A stretch of 64,000 nt of DNA from Victivallales bacterium (lineage in GTDB: Bacteria > Verrucomicrobiota > Lentisphaeria > Oligosphaerales > Oligosphaeraceae): contig JAFPYX010000015.1 in the NCBI GenBank assembly GCA_017417585.1, positions 1 to 64,000 on the forward strand. The letters are read 5' to 3'. A program made the translations under genes and the position numbers. Below, in pieces: positions 8,460 to 17,681 of the stretch. Below the pieces are notes generated by a model. It was not told the origin of the DNA, did not search any database, and was given only the letters and a program-made list of their open reading frames with translations. Each line of letters starts with the position of its first letter. The stretch's first letter is position 1.

Positions 8460-8474
8460 CATTGTCATTCTTCT

Positions 8475-8915
8475 TCAAATACAGTATTCTGGGGAAACAG
8501 TGCCGGAAGATGCGTCAATGACATCCTGCAGAGTGACGTCAGCCAATGCGTCAACCAATTTTTGATTGACACTTCCCCATATTTTACGTGCGGCGCAATG
8601 CTCCATGCGATTGCAAGTGGCAGAAGGTTCCAGACAATCCAAAAGATTCACTGGCCCCTCCATCAATTCCACTACATCCAACAAACGGATATTGGCAGGA
8701 TTTTTAACCAGCGTGAGTCCACCATGGATGCCACGCGTAGTCTTGATTAGTCCGCCACGATGCAGTTTCACCACGATTAGACTGATGAATTTGTCGGAGA
8801 TCTGCTGGGACTGCGCGATGTCCTTCACGGAACGCTGTACACCATTGCCATGGATGGCCAGATCCAGCAGTATCCGGAGGCCATATCGAGTTCGTGCAGA
8901 TATCTTGATTGACAT
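8475..8915 (-). CDS. Rrf2-family transcriptional regulator
   Basis: A 146-residue protein starting at MSIKISARTRYGLRILLDLA, the classic Rrf2 winged-helix beginning (IscR, NsrR and RsrR are relatives). Three cysteines, Cys94, Cys101 and Cys107, are spaced C-x6-C-x5-C in the place where IscR and NsrR bind an iron-sulfur cluster. A redox, NO or Fe-S sensing role is therefore likely. A longer upstream reading exists, but the family start and the GAAGGAAAAGAC sequence just before this ATG favour 8915. It is the last gene of the minus-strand run containing the Fe-S enzyme IorAB, a plausible but unproven target. Confidence 0.9.
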   Translation of the reverse strand: MSIKISARTRYGLRILLDLAIHGNGVQRSVKDIAQSQQISDKFISLIVVKLHRGGLIKTTRGIHGGLTLVKNPANIRLLDVVELMEGPVNLLDCLEPSATCNRMEHCAARKIWGSVNQKLVDALADVTLQDVIDASSGTVSPEYCI

Positions 8916-8965
8916 GTCTTTTCCTTCAAATTTGTAAAAAAACAGTAGCGAGGTGCTTTGGCATT

Positions 8966-10477
8966 TTAAACCAGATAAACCACGGGGGTGCAACTCCATG
9001 CGTGGCAGGCGCTGTTCACCCAAGTTTGCTGGTAGGGGCTGTAGAAGGGATCTTCCGGACGGAAGACCTCGAAGAAGGTGTCCGCTCCGACCTTGACCAT
9101 CGCGCCCCAGTAGGAGCGGATGAGCTTGCGCAGTCCCGAGGTCTCGCCGCAGAGAGCACAGGACTCCAGGACATAGTGCTGGAGATATGGTGCGGCGGGC
9201 TGAACAAGCGTCTTGGTCGCCAACGTGCGTTTCATCAACGCCTTGGCCTCCGCGCCGGTGACCACCTTGCCCAACACCGCCCAGACCTGCGAGGCGACGG
9301 AGAGTTCCGCGCCAGGCTTCGCAGCAAAGAAGCCGGTCGAGGGGTCGAACCAGGCATCGTAGGCGGCTTTCCGCATCAACGACAATTCCGTTTCCAACTT
9401 TTCCAAACCAGGTCTATGCAATCGTTTAGATAACTCAACAAGTGATTCTAAACCAAATAGATATACACAATGAACCGCCACCGTCTTGTCCAGCGTGCGG
9501 TTCTGGTCAATGACCACCCACTTGTCCTTTGAAGGCGTCAGCAAGTGGTTCTTGTCGATGTATTTCCGCACGACTTCAAACTGGTATGCGGCAAAGTCGT
9601 AGAGGTCTTCGGCGATCTGGCGGCGGCGTGGATACCAGGTAATATGTTCCAGAAGGCATTTGGTGAAGAAGAAGGGATACTCGAAGACCTGTGCCCCCTG
9701 CGTGCCATCGGGTTCCTCAAAGACATCGGAGGGGCAGATGCCGTCCCTGCCTGCGGCGCTTGCCAACAGGTAGAGCGAGCGTTCGATGACCTGCGGCTGC
9801 CGGAAAGTCACGGCGTTCGCCATTGCCTCCAGGCGGAGGTCTCCCAGCCAGAGCCGTCGGTCGCGTTTGGGACCATCCTCCAGCACTGTCTGCATGCAGT
9901 TGCGCAGTGTCCGCACCCCAATGGTGAAGATCTGCTTCTCCAACGCATCCAGGCCCTTCGGTGGCTCCGGCAGATGGTGTCCGCCGGAGCTCTCGGCGTG
10001 GAGACGAACAGAATTGAAGACCACGGGGCCTGGGGCGACCAACACTTCGATGGCGAGATAACGGAAGGCGTAGCGCCGCGGCAATTCCACGCCTTTGGGA
10101 ATCTTGTCGAACTTGACATATTCCTCCTGCATCCACGCCATGCTCAGCCAGTGGTTCCATTTCTCCGGCTTGAACTCGAACTCGAAGGGAAGTTCCGCCG
10201 CCAAGATGCGGAAGTAGGCCGGTGAGTCGTATTCGTGGCCCACGATGGAGATGTCCAGCGAGATATGCCCGACCGCGTGTTCGCCGAAGTCCAAATACAG
10301 GATGTCACCACGCTTGTAGGACTCCTGTGGTTTGGCGATGTTGCGCATCCGCACGCCCTGCCACGCCTTCGGATCTGCCACCGGCTCGACAATGGCGACG
10401 GGGTCCATCCACCAGCGTTTCAGCTCGGGAATCAACTCCTTAGCCTTCGCGGCCCACTGCTTGGTCGGGAATTTCAT
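8966..10477 (-). CDS. Six-hairpin glycosidase, alpha-L-rhamnosidase-like (GH78-type)
   Basis: A 503-residue protein with no signal peptide. The segment RDRRLWLGDLRLEAMANA and the C-terminal pattern GADTFFEVFRPEDPF...CHAWSCTPVVYL correspond to the (alpha/alpha)6 barrel of GH78-type enzymes (compare their W-L-G-D box and the GATTxWE...HAWS region). It may hydrolyse alpha-L-rhamnosides inside the cell. The N-terminal ~190 residues are beta-rich, as expected for an accessory domain. I chose the ATG at 10477, 10 bases after the paaK stop, over a TTG at 10507 inside paaK. Substrate is not predictable. Its position between paaK and the regulator is unexplained. Confidence 0.7.
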   Translation of the reverse strand: MKFPTKQWAAKAKELIPELKRWWMDPVAIVEPVADPKAWQGVRMRNIAKPQESYKRGDILYLDFGEHAVGHISLDISIVGHEYDSPAYFRILAAELPFEFEFKPEKWNHWLSMAWMQEEYVKFDKIPKGVELPRRYAFRYLAIEVLVAPGPVVFNSVRLHAESSGGHHLPEPPKGLDALEKQIFTIGVRTLRNCMQTVLEDGPKRDRRLWLGDLRLEAMANAVTFRQPQVIERSLYLLASAAGRDGICPSDVFEEPDGTQGAQVFEYPFFFTKCLLEHITWYPRRRQIAEDLYDFAAYQFEVVRKYIDKNHLLTPSKDKWVVIDQNRTLDKTVAVHCVYLFGLESLVELSKRLHRPGLEKLETELSLMRKAAYDAWFDPSTGFFAAKPGAELSVASQVWAVLGKVVTGAEAKALMKRTLATKTLVQPAAPYLQHYVLESCALCGETSGLRKLIRSYWGAMVKVGADTFFEVFRPEDPFYSPYQQTWVNSACHAWSCTPVVYLV

Positions 10478-10487
10478 GGGAAACGGG

Positions 10488-11726
10488 CTAATTGTAACGT
10501 TCGTCAATCACGCGCTTGGCCTTCTTCTCACTGCGCGGAAGCACGCCGACCTCGACCACCTTCACAATAGGCGTGAAGCCAATCTTGCTCTTGATCTTGT
10601 CCGCCATGCGGTTGGCCAAGTCCGCGAAGTCCACGGAACCGGTCTTGCTCTCGACGTAGAGGCGCATGGTATCCTTGCCGTCCAGGTGCGAGATGTGGAT
10701 CTGGTACTCGCTGGCGACCTCGGGGAACATTGACAGCACCTCTTCGATCTGGCTGGGGAAGACATTCACGCCCTTGATCTTCATCATGTCGTCGGTGCGC
10801 CCTTTGATGATGTCGATGCGCGGATACTTCCGTCCGCATTTGCATTCTCCGGGCACAATGCGCGAGAGGTCGTGGGTGCGGTAGCGGATCAGCGGTGCGC
10901 CCTCCTTGACCAGCGTGGTGATGACGATTTCGCCCCACTCGCCATCCGGAACCGGCTTGAGAGTCTGCGGGTCGATGACCTCCAGATAGATGAAGTCATC
11001 CCAGATGTGCATGTATTCCTCGCCTGGGCAGTTGATGCCGATGCCGGGGCCATAGACTTCAGTGAGTCCGTAGATGTCGTAGAGCTCGATGCCCAGGATG
11101 CCCTGGATGCGGTCGCGCATGTTCTTCCCCCAGCGCTCCGAGCCGATGACGCCTTTCTTGAGCGCAATCTTGTCCTTCAGCCCACGCTTCTCGATTTCCT
11201 CGGCCAGCAGAAGCGCATAGGAGGAGGTCGCGCAGAGGACGGTGGACTGCATGTCGATCATCATCTGGATCTGCTTGTCGGTGTTGCCGGGTCCCATCGG
11301 GATGGCCATCGCGCCAAGCAGCTCGCAGCCTGCCTGGAAGCCGATGCCGGCGGTCCACAGCCCGTAGCCGGGCGTGATGTGAATGCGGTCGCGGTTGGTG
11401 ATGCCGGCCGTCTCGTAGCAACGGGCGAACTGGATCGCCCAGTCCTTCACGTCCTTGGCGGTGTATGGGATGATGACTGGCAGGCCAGTAGTGCCTGAGG
11501 ACGAATGGATACGGACAATCTGCTCCTCGGGGGCGGTCATCAGTCCCAGCGGATATGCGTCGCGCAAGTCCGCCTTCTCGGAGAAAGGCAGCGCCTCGAA
11601 TTCTTCCTGACTGTGGATTTCGCCCACACCCGCCGCCGCAAGTTTCTTGCCGTAGAAGCTGTTGGCCTTCTTCAAAGCAGCAATGCGGTTGTTGACCTGC
11701 TGCATCTGCAATGCACTGAGTTTCAT
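10488..11726 (-). CDS. paaK: Phenylacetate-CoA ligase
   Basis: A 412-residue member of the short PaaK branch of the adenylate-forming superfamily, which activates aryl acetates with ATP and CoA. The AMP-binding loop is SSSGTTGLP (75-83), followed by YDIYGLTEVYGPG and the C-terminal hinge KGRTDDMMKIKGVNVFPSQ. It lies 20 bases downstream of iorB in the same transcript direction. IorAB yields arylacetyl-CoA from aryl pyruvates. A CoA ligase beside it either runs in reverse to conserve ATP, as in archaeal aromatic amino-acid fermentation, or activates free aryl acetates. The function is well supported; the direction is inference. Confidence 0.93.
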   Translation of the reverse strand: MKLSALQMQQVNNRIAALKKANSFYGKKLAAAGVGEIHSQEEFEALPFSEKADLRDAYPLGLMTAPEEQIVRIHSSSGTTGLPVIIPYTAKDVKDWAIQFARCYETAGITNRDRIHITPGYGLWTAGIGFQAGCELLGAMAIPMGPGNTDKQIQMMIDMQSTVLCATSSYALLLAEEIEKRGLKDKIALKKGVIGSERWGKNMRDRIQGILGIELYDIYGLTEVYGPGIGINCPGEEYMHIWDDFIYLEVIDPQTLKPVPDGEWGEIVITTLVKEGAPLIRYRTHDLSRIVPGECKCGRKYPRIDIIKGRTDDMMKIKGVNVFPSQIEEVLSMFPEVASEYQIHISHLDGKDTMRLYVESKTGSVDFADLANRMADKIKSKIGFTPIVKVVEVGVLPRSEKKAKRVIDERYN

Positions 11727-11766
11727 AATAGGTTAGAGGTTAAAGGTTAGAAGTTAGAGGTTAAGG
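11727..11766. repeat. Degenerate TTAGAGG tandem repeat between iorB and paaK
   Basis: On the plus strand the gap reads as about five imperfect 7-8 base units of the type GGTTAGA / GGTTAAA / AGTTAGA. It fills the whole iorB-paaK spacer and runs into the last iorB codons. There is no Shine-Dalgarno sequence for paaK here. Confidence 0.6.
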
Positions 11767-12319
11767 CTTTTTGATTCAAATCCACGAACTGCGGGCGGAC
11801 CTGCGAAGGCAACACCGTCAGCAGGTCCTCAAGCGACAATCCCAGTTCACCGGTACGCACGGCCGCCCCCAAAAGTACCATATTTAGGACGCGCGGGGAG
11901 CCAAGTGCGGTGCAAGCGGCCACGCCGTCCACCACAACGAGCTTCTGGACGGTCTTCTGTAGGTACTCCACCATCGACTCGCCACGGTAGTCGAAGCCGG
12001 AGAGCGATGCGCTGGCGGGAACCACTGCGCACGAGTTTGTGACCACAGTTCCGCCGGGCTTCAGAAACGGCAGCATCCGCACCGCTTCGCCTGGCTCAAA
12101 GCCGAGAATCAGGTCGGCGGTGCCCTTTTCAATCATCGGGGAATGCACGCCCTCCCCCAGACGGATGTTGCTGAAGACGCTCCCGCCACGCTGGGCCATG
12201 CCGATGGTCTCCGCGCTCATCACGGGAATCCCGCGCTGCATCGCCGCCGCCGCCAGCAACTTCGAGGCCAGGACCGTGCCCTGCCCTCCGACTCCGCAAA
12301 GTACGATGTTCTTATTCAT
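11747..12319 (-). CDS. iorB: Indolepyruvate:ferredoxin oxidoreductase, beta subunit
   Basis: A 190-residue gamma-type domain subunit of the 2-oxoacid:ferredoxin oxidoreductase family. The start LCGVGGQGTVLASKLLA and the motif MAQRGGSVFSNIRLG are characteristic of IorB. With IorA it oxidatively decarboxylates aryl pyruvates (from Trp, Phe, Tyr) to aryl-CoA while reducing ferredoxin. Its start overlaps the iorA stop by eight bases, so the two subunits are coupled. Confidence 0.95.
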   Translation of the reverse strand: MNKNIVLCGVGGQGTVLASKLLAAAAMQRGIPVMSAETIGMAQRGGSVFSNIRLGEGVHSPMIEKGTADLILGFEPGEAVRMLPFLKPGGTVVTNSCAVVPASASLSGFDYRGESMVEYLQKTVQKLVVVDGVAACTALGSPRVLNMVLLGAAVRTGELGLSLEDLLTVLPSQVRPQFVDLNQKALTSNF

Positions 12320-14162
12320 GGCAGGCTCCTATTGCGTGGGTGGGACAGATTTGCGCACAGAGCGTGCATCCGGTGCAAAGCGACGGATCGATGCGAACCT
12401 CGCCGCCAGACAGGTAGAGCGCGGGGCAACCCAGCTCCTTGATGCAGCGCTTGCACTTCACGCACTTTCCAGAATCCACCGTATGTTTTTCGTGTGGAGG
12501 GACAATCGCGATGCACGGAGACTTGAAGATGATCGCCTTTACGCCCGGTTCCGCCGCCACGCGCTTGACCGTCTCCACTGCCTTCGCATGTTCCAGCGGA
12601 TCCACCGTCTCGACAACCGCCAGGCCAATCCCCCTGAGCACTTGCTCAATGCTGATTTTGGCGACTGCCTCGCCCATCATCGTCTTGCCTGTGCCGGGGT
12701 GCGGCTGGTGCCCAGTCATCGCAGTCGTGGAGTTGTCCAGTACCACCAAAGTCATCCGTGCCTGGTTGTAAACAGCATTCACCACGCCAGTTATCGCTGA
12801 TGCGAAAAAGGTTGAGTCGCCCACGAAGGCGAAGCACTCCGTGTCCGGCTCGATGTGCCCCACACCCTGCGCGATACCAAGTCCCGCGCCCATGCACAGG
12901 CACGTGTCGCACATGTCTAGCGGCTGGGCATTGCCCAGAGTGTAACAACCGATGTCACCGCAGAAAATCGTCTTCTTTCCCGCCATCGCGCGTTTCACCG
13001 CATAGAAGGAGGCTCGGTGCGGACATCCCGCACACAACACCGGTGGGCGAACCGGCAGCTGTGGAGGCGGTAGTTCCGTGCCTGCACATTGCGCAGTTTT
13101 TCTCCCCACGCAAGAATGCATGGGCACAGAACCTTCTGTGAACTCCCGTAGGCTTTTCAGCACGCCGTCGATGGTATTTTCGCCGGAGCGCGGCAAGCTT
13201 CCTGATATTTTACCTAACACCTTTATTTTCAATAAATTATGCCCAATTACATAATTCATTGTCCGTTCCAGCACGGGATCGAGTTCCTCAAAGCACATGA
13301 TTTCGTCCAGCCCTTCTAGGAACTCCAATGCCAGGGGTTCGGGGAACGGGAACGGCGTGCCGATCTTCAAAAGCCTCGGTCGCACTTCGGCGGGCAGTTT
13401 TTCAATCGCATCCTGCACGTATGCGTAGCTGATTCCGCCAGCCACCACGCCCTTTCGGATGCCATTTGCGCCCAAGGTGATGCGATTTCCTTCATAGCTT
13501 GCAAACTCCGTTCTGAGTTCATCGTTGCGAAGCTCGATTTTGGCGTGATTGGCAAAGGAAAGCCTGGGGAAGATCACCCAACGTTTCGAGTCCTTGACAA
13601 AGCCCTCCGGTTGATGCACTTGGTACTCCGACTCGTCCTTGAGGTCGATGGACGCATACGCATGGCAGACGCGCGTAGTGGGACGCAGGAATACCGGCGT
13701 GCCGTATTTTTCGGAGAGCACAAAGGCGTCCTGAACCATCTGATAGGCTTCGGCGACGGATGACGGGTCAAAACACGGCAGCTTGGAGAACATCGCGAAT
13801 GTCCGCGTATCCTGTTCCGTCTGAGAGGAAATCGGTCCCGGGTCATCCGCCACCAGGACTACCATTCCACCCTTCACGCCGACGTACTCCAGGCTCATCA
13901 GCGGATCGGAGGCGACATTGAGGCCCACCTGTTTCATCGTGACCATCACCCGCGCCCCCGCGTATGCCGCGCCGGCGGCGACCTCCATCGCGGACTTCTC
14001 GTTCACCGACCACTCCACGTAGGTGCCCGCCTTGCGCTTCGTCGCCACCGTCTCCAGCACTTCGCTGGAAGGCGTGCCTGGATAACCGGCGACCAGATTC
14101 ACGCCGGAAGCCAACGCACCCATCGCGATGGCCGCATTGCCCATGATGAACTCTTTGTGCAT
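12312..14162 (-). CDS. iorA: Indolepyruvate:ferredoxin oxidoreductase, alpha subunit
   Basis: This 616-residue, oxygen-sensitive enzyme carries the thiamine-diphosphate and Fe-S centres. The N-terminal pyrimidine-binding region reads MGNAAIAMGALASGVNLVAG. CAGCPHRASFY and GDIGCYTLGNAQPLDMCDT form the central IorA core, and GDSTFFASAITGVVNA lies in the ThDP-binding domain. The last ~60 residues hold two ferredoxin-type 4Fe-4S motifs (CVKCKRCIKELGCP and CTGCTLCAQICP). The ORF extends 42 codons upstream of the chosen ATG, but MHKEFIMGNAA is the family start and lies 16 bases after the preceding gene. This enzyme implies anaerobic amino-acid fermentation. Confidence 0.96.
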   Translation of the reverse strand: MHKEFIMGNAAIAMGALASGVNLVAGYPGTPSSEVLETVATKRKAGTYVEWSVNEKSAMEVAAGAAYAGARVMVTMKQVGLNVASDPLMSLEYVGVKGGMVVLVADDPGPISSQTEQDTRTFAMFSKLPCFDPSSVAEAYQMVQDAFVLSEKYGTPVFLRPTTRVCHAYASIDLKDESEYQVHQPEGFVKDSKRWVIFPRLSFANHAKIELRNDELRTEFASYEGNRITLGANGIRKGVVAGGISYAYVQDAIEKLPAEVRPRLLKIGTPFPFPEPLALEFLEGLDEIMCFEELDPVLERTMNYVIGHNLLKIKVLGKISGSLPRSGENTIDGVLKSLREFTEGSVPMHSCVGRKTAQCAGTELPPPQLPVRPPVLCAGCPHRASFYAVKRAMAGKKTIFCGDIGCYTLGNAQPLDMCDTCLCMGAGLGIAQGVGHIEPDTECFAFVGDSTFFASAITGVVNAVYNQARMTLVVLDNSTTAMTGHQPHPGTGKTMMGEAVAKISIEQVLRGIGLAVVETVDPLEHAKAVETVKRVAAEPGVKAIIFKSPCIAIVPPHEKHTVDSGKCVKCKRCIKELGCPALYLSGGEVRIDPSLCTGCTLCAQICPTHAIGACHE

Positions 14163-14178
14163 CGTCTTGCTCCTGAAC

Positions 14179-14967
14179 TTATAACAGGCTTTTTCCCTCC
14201 CATTCACGGTCGGCGGGAACGCCCAGAACATCCGCTGCGGTTGGTGCAAGATCAAGGATGCTCGCCGATGGCAGCTCGTGCCCCGCAAAGGTTCGATTGT
14301 AGAGGAAAACCGGTATCGTCATGTCCTCAGGCATCTCCGTGCCATGTGAGCGCTCGTGCCCGCCGTGGTCGGCGGTAAGAATCACCAGCGTGTCATCGCC
14401 CAATGTCTCGACGACCTGCCTGACCGAATCCAGGCTCCCGCTGACCGCCCGAAGATACTCTGGAGTCATCCAGCCGAAATCGTGCCCCGCCTCGTCCGTC
14501 CACCCAAGATACAGGAAAGTGAAATCCGGCTGACCATAGGTTTTGAAGTAATGCAGGAGATTCGCCACGATGATTGGATTCGCCTTCTCGTACCCGAACT
14601 GGTGACCGCTGGCGAAACAAGCGTAGGTGATGTTGTCTGGCCTCGACAGGTCGCGCAGTTCCTCCCAGTCATAGAACATCGCGCTGGATTTGCCTGCGCC
14701 ATGCAATGCCTCGAAGAGCCCCCTGACCGGACGCACCTGAGGGACGTAGATGTTGGTCAGGATGCCGTGGCGTTGCGGAGCGACGCTGTGGAAGAGCGAA
14801 AAATGGCATGGGAGCGTGACCGATGGCATCACCGTTGTCCCCTTCAACGTATATGCGCTATGCGCAAGCAGTTCCGTCACAAACGGATTGCCGCACGCCA
14901 CCAGGCTGTCCGGCCGCATCCCGTCCACGAGAATCAAAACGACTTTTGAAAATTGTCCCATGTCCAT
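14179..14967 (-). CDS. Type I phosphodiesterase/nucleotide pyrophosphatase (alkaline phosphatase superfamily)
   Basis: A 262-residue member of the alkaline-phosphatase superfamily. Metal ligands appear as VVLILVDGMRPD (Asp15), WTDEAGHDFG and TADHGGHERSHG. Thr51 in MPSVTLPCHFS is the expected nucleophile. There is no signal peptide, so it is probably cytoplasmic. It could hydrolyse phosphodiesters or phosphonates; the substrate is unknown. It lies 16 bases upstream of iorA and 25 bases downstream of the YkgJ-like gene, in the same operon-like run. A functional tie to aryl-pyruvate oxidation is not evident. Confidence 0.85.
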   Translation of the reverse strand: MDMGQFSKVVLILVDGMRPDSLVACGNPFVTELLAHSAYTLKGTTVMPSVTLPCHFSLFHSVAPQRHGILTNIYVPQVRPVRGLFEALHGAGKSSAMFYDWEELRDLSRPDNITYACFASGHQFGYEKANPIIVANLLHYFKTYGQPDFTFLYLGWTDEAGHDFGWMTPEYLRAVSGSLDSVRQVVETLGDDTLVILTADHGGHERSHGTEMPEDMTIPVFLYNRTFAGHELPSASILDLAPTAADVLGVPADREWEGKSLL

Positions 14968-14992
14968 TCAAAGATTTCAAGAAGGCTGCAAA

Positions 14993-15313
14993 TCACTCCC
15001 ATTTCCCCTGGCAAAGCCGCATGAATTCATCCGGGACTCTCCAGGTCGTCGGGAAATCCCTGCACTGGCGTGGTCGGACAGGATAGATGCGGCACCGATT
15101 GTCGGAGTCAAGAAAACAACAGGCCCCATCGTCGGCATCCGCCAGAACCAAGCCACGACGGTCGGGAGCCAGGCGGGTATGTCGGTCGATGACTTCCTGT
15201 TCCGAGATTCCCAGGTAGCCGGCAATCGCAGCGACCTGAGCATCATCCACCCGGACGATTCCCGCCCATCGGCAACATGCGCCACATCCAGAACAATGGA
15301 ATTCCTTCGTCAT
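14993..15313 (-). CDS. YkgJ-family cysteine-cluster protein
   Basis: A 106-residue protein with cysteines in the YkgJ pattern: FHCSGCGACCRW near the N-terminus, GACCFLD in the middle and CRIYPVRPRQCRDFP towards the end. These are thought to bind Zn or an Fe-S cluster. The family function is not established. It lies 28 bases downstream of the topoisomerase gene and continues the same transcript direction. Confidence 0.88.
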   Translation of the reverse strand: MTKEFHCSGCGACCRWAGIVRVDDAQVAAIAGYLGISEQEVIDRHTRLAPDRRGLVLADADDGACCFLDSDNRCRIYPVRPRQCRDFPTTWRVPDEFMRLCQGKWE

Positions 15314-15341
15314 CGTTCCTTATAAACGCCAAATTGTTGCC

Positions 15342-17612
15342 TCATTCTTCCAGGAAAAATGGCAATTCCCCCTGATGTAGGGATACGCCATCCTCTGACG
15401 CCGTGGAACGCCGCCGGCGTCCCTTCTTCGGCAATTCCACTTGCGGTTTCACCTCCTCAGGGGGCGGATCCTCTGGAGAAGCGGGTTCCACCGCTTCGTC
15501 CGGTTGCGACGGCTCGGGAAGCGCCGGTTCAGCAGCAGAGGCTTCCACGTTTCCACCGCCATTGCCTTCATCTCCAGGGGCGTCTTCCGTTGGCGCAACC
15601 GGAGTGTCCTCTGAAGCCACGGCTGCACCACCACGCTTGACGAGATTGATCTTCAAGACGGGATAGCTGGTGACCTTGAAGCCGCGCGCCTCACGCCCCC
15701 GCAGCGGGAAGGAATCGAAATCCACCTCGATGGCATTCTGGGCGCGCCGCCGGCTGACTGGCAGTTCCAGCGAAACCACAACGCCCGAATTCGTGTAAAG
15801 CGCGTCAATCACGCAGCCATCAGGAATGACATGGTATTCCTTTTTCAGGATGTAATTACCGACCTGGAAGCGTTTGGCATACCAGGTGCCAGTCTTTTTA
15901 TCATGATAAAGGATGCTGAAGAGCTGGTCTTTGTCATACACAAAAACATACTTTGTCTGGCCGATGTAGGTTTTCGCCTCGATGGGAATGACCATGCAGG
16001 TTCCATCCGTGCGCAAGGCCATCAGGCGGTCGAATTCCGTGCAGACCAATGGCTCGGCATCCTTGCTGGAAGACTTGACGCTGGTGCCGATGAAGTAATT
16101 CACCCGGTCATGGAAGACTTTCACATTGCGCAAGGCGATTTCCTTGCGGTCCACGTCGGAGAAACTGGTGATGGTGGTGCGCCGGGGATACTGCGCCCCG
16201 TATTCCTCCAAAATGCGTCTCAGGAAGGCAATCGCGTAATCCACCTGATGCGCCAAGTCATACTTCGTCTGCTTCAAAGCCTTCTTGACACTCTCGATAT
16301 CCTCCTGGTTCTTATTGAGGTCAAAAAGCGAGATGCGCCGGATTGGAATCTGGAGCAAGTGGTTCACATCCTCATCCGTAACATCGCGCACAAGCGACTC
16401 CCTGAAGGGCGCCAGCCCCTTGTGGACAGCCGCCAGAATCTTGGGCATGGTGGCACACTTCTCGATGGCCTTGTAGATACGGTTTTCAATGAAGATCCGT
16501 TCCAGGCTGAGACGCTGGAGCTGCTCCAGCTCGGCGTTCTGCTTGAGTTTGAGCTCCTGGTCCAGCTGCTCACGCAGCTTCTCCACGTTGCGGCGGAGAA
16601 TCTCGCCCACGCCCATTTCCGCCGGAAGGTTGTCCTTGATCACCAGCAGATTGGAACGGATGGTCTTCTGGCACTCCGTATAGGCATACAACGCCTGGAC
16701 GGTCTCCTCCGCATATACACCCCGATTCAAGGCAATCTCGATATTCACATCTCCGCTGGTGAGGTCGGCAATGGAAGCGATCTTGAGCTTTCCGGCACGG
16801 GCGGCCTTCTCAATCGAGGCAATCAACCGTTCCGTGGTGGTCTCGGCCGGCAGTTCTCGGATGATGACGCGCTTGTCGCCCTCGGTCTCGATCTTGGCAC
16901 GCACACGGATCAGCCCATGGCCATCGTCATATTCAGAGGCGTCCATCAAGCCACCGGTCTGAAAATCCGGCAGCACCTGGAAGGGACGGTCCTCCAGAAT
17001 GGCGATTTCCGCCTCGAGCAACTCGCAGAAGTTGTGGGGGAAAATATGGGTGGCCATGCCGACCGCAATGCCATCCGACCCTAGCATCAGCAGAGCAGGA
17101 ACCTTCGCCGGAAGGGCCACCGGCTCCTTGCCACGCCCGTCGTATGAATCGACGAACTCCGTGATCGCGTTGTTGAAGAGGACCTCACGGGCGAACTTGG
17201 CCAGCCGGCATTCGATGTAACGTCCGGCGGCCGCCGGGTCACCGGTGATGATATTGCCGAAGTTTCCCTGCCGGTCAATGAAATAACCCTTGTTCGCCAA
17301 GACCACCAGGGCATCCTTGATGGATGCATCGCCGTGCGGGTGGTATTTCATGGTCTGCCCCTGCACTTCGGTGACCTTGTGGAAACGCCCGTCATCCATC
17401 GTGGACAGCGTATAGAGGATGCGCCGTTGCACCGGCTTCAACCCGTCGTCCACATCGGGGATCGCCCGGTCCTTCACCACGTATGATGCCCAGTCAATGA
17501 AGTACTGCTGCATCATGGTGCGCAGCGCGTCTTCAGAGACTGGCGCACTCTGCGTCTGGAGGTCATCCAGTTCCTCAAGGGAGTCTTGATTGTCAGGAAG
17601 GTCGTCAGCCAT
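15342..17612 (-). CDS. Type IIA DNA topoisomerase subunit A (ParC/GyrA family)
   Basis: This breaks and rejoins duplex DNA; the partner B subunit provides the ATPase. The catalytic tyrosine is Tyr132 in DPAAAGRYIECRL, and the upstream QGQTMKYHPHGDAS box belongs to the family. The 756 residues are shorter than GyrA, and no GyrA-box is visible in the C-terminal part, which favours a topoisomerase IV-type subunit. After residue ~660 there is a long acidic, Pro/Glu-rich tail (for example PEPSQPDEAVEPASPEDPPPEE) and a basic KKGRRRRS end, likely disordered. No B-subunit gene is in the window. Confidence 0.9.
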   Translation of the reverse strand: MADDLPDNQDSLEELDDLQTQSAPVSEDALRTMMQQYFIDWASYVVKDRAIPDVDDGLKPVQRRILYTLSTMDDGRFHKVTEVQGQTMKYHPHGDASIKDALVVLANKGYFIDRQGNFGNIITGDPAAAGRYIECRLAKFAREVLFNNAITEFVDSYDGRGKEPVALPAKVPALLMLGSDGIAVGMATHIFPHNFCELLEAEIAILEDRPFQVLPDFQTGGLMDASEYDDGHGLIRVRAKIETEGDKRVIIRELPAETTTERLIASIEKAARAGKLKIASIADLTSGDVNIEIALNRGVYAEETVQALYAYTECQKTIRSNLLVIKDNLPAEMGVGEILRRNVEKLREQLDQELKLKQNAELEQLQRLSLERIFIENRIYKAIEKCATMPKILAAVHKGLAPFRESLVRDVTDEDVNHLLQIPIRRISLFDLNKNQEDIESVKKALKQTKYDLAHQVDYAIAFLRRILEEYGAQYPRRTTITSFSDVDRKEIALRNVKVFHDRVNYFIGTSVKSSSKDAEPLVCTEFDRLMALRTDGTCMVIPIEAKTYIGQTKYVFVYDKDQLFSILYHDKKTGTWYAKRFQVGNYILKKEYHVIPDGCVIDALYTNSGVVVSLELPVSRRRAQNAIEVDFDSFPLRGREARGFKVTSYPVLKINLVKRGGAAVASEDTPVAPTEDAPGDEGNGGGNVEASAAEPALPEPSQPDEAVEPASPEDPPPEEVKPQVELPKKGRRRRSTASEDGVSLHQGELPFFLEE

Positions 17613-17681
17613 TGGGAAAGCAAATCGTGAAAAGTGGGACTCGGCTCCGGGATTGCGGAAGCCGAGCCGTATCCTGTCGAA

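Noticed and set aside
15831-17084. 417-codon plus-strand ORF opposite the topoisomerase gene
   Set aside because: It is antisense to a protein with an intact catalytic Tyr motif, and its sequence shows no family features.
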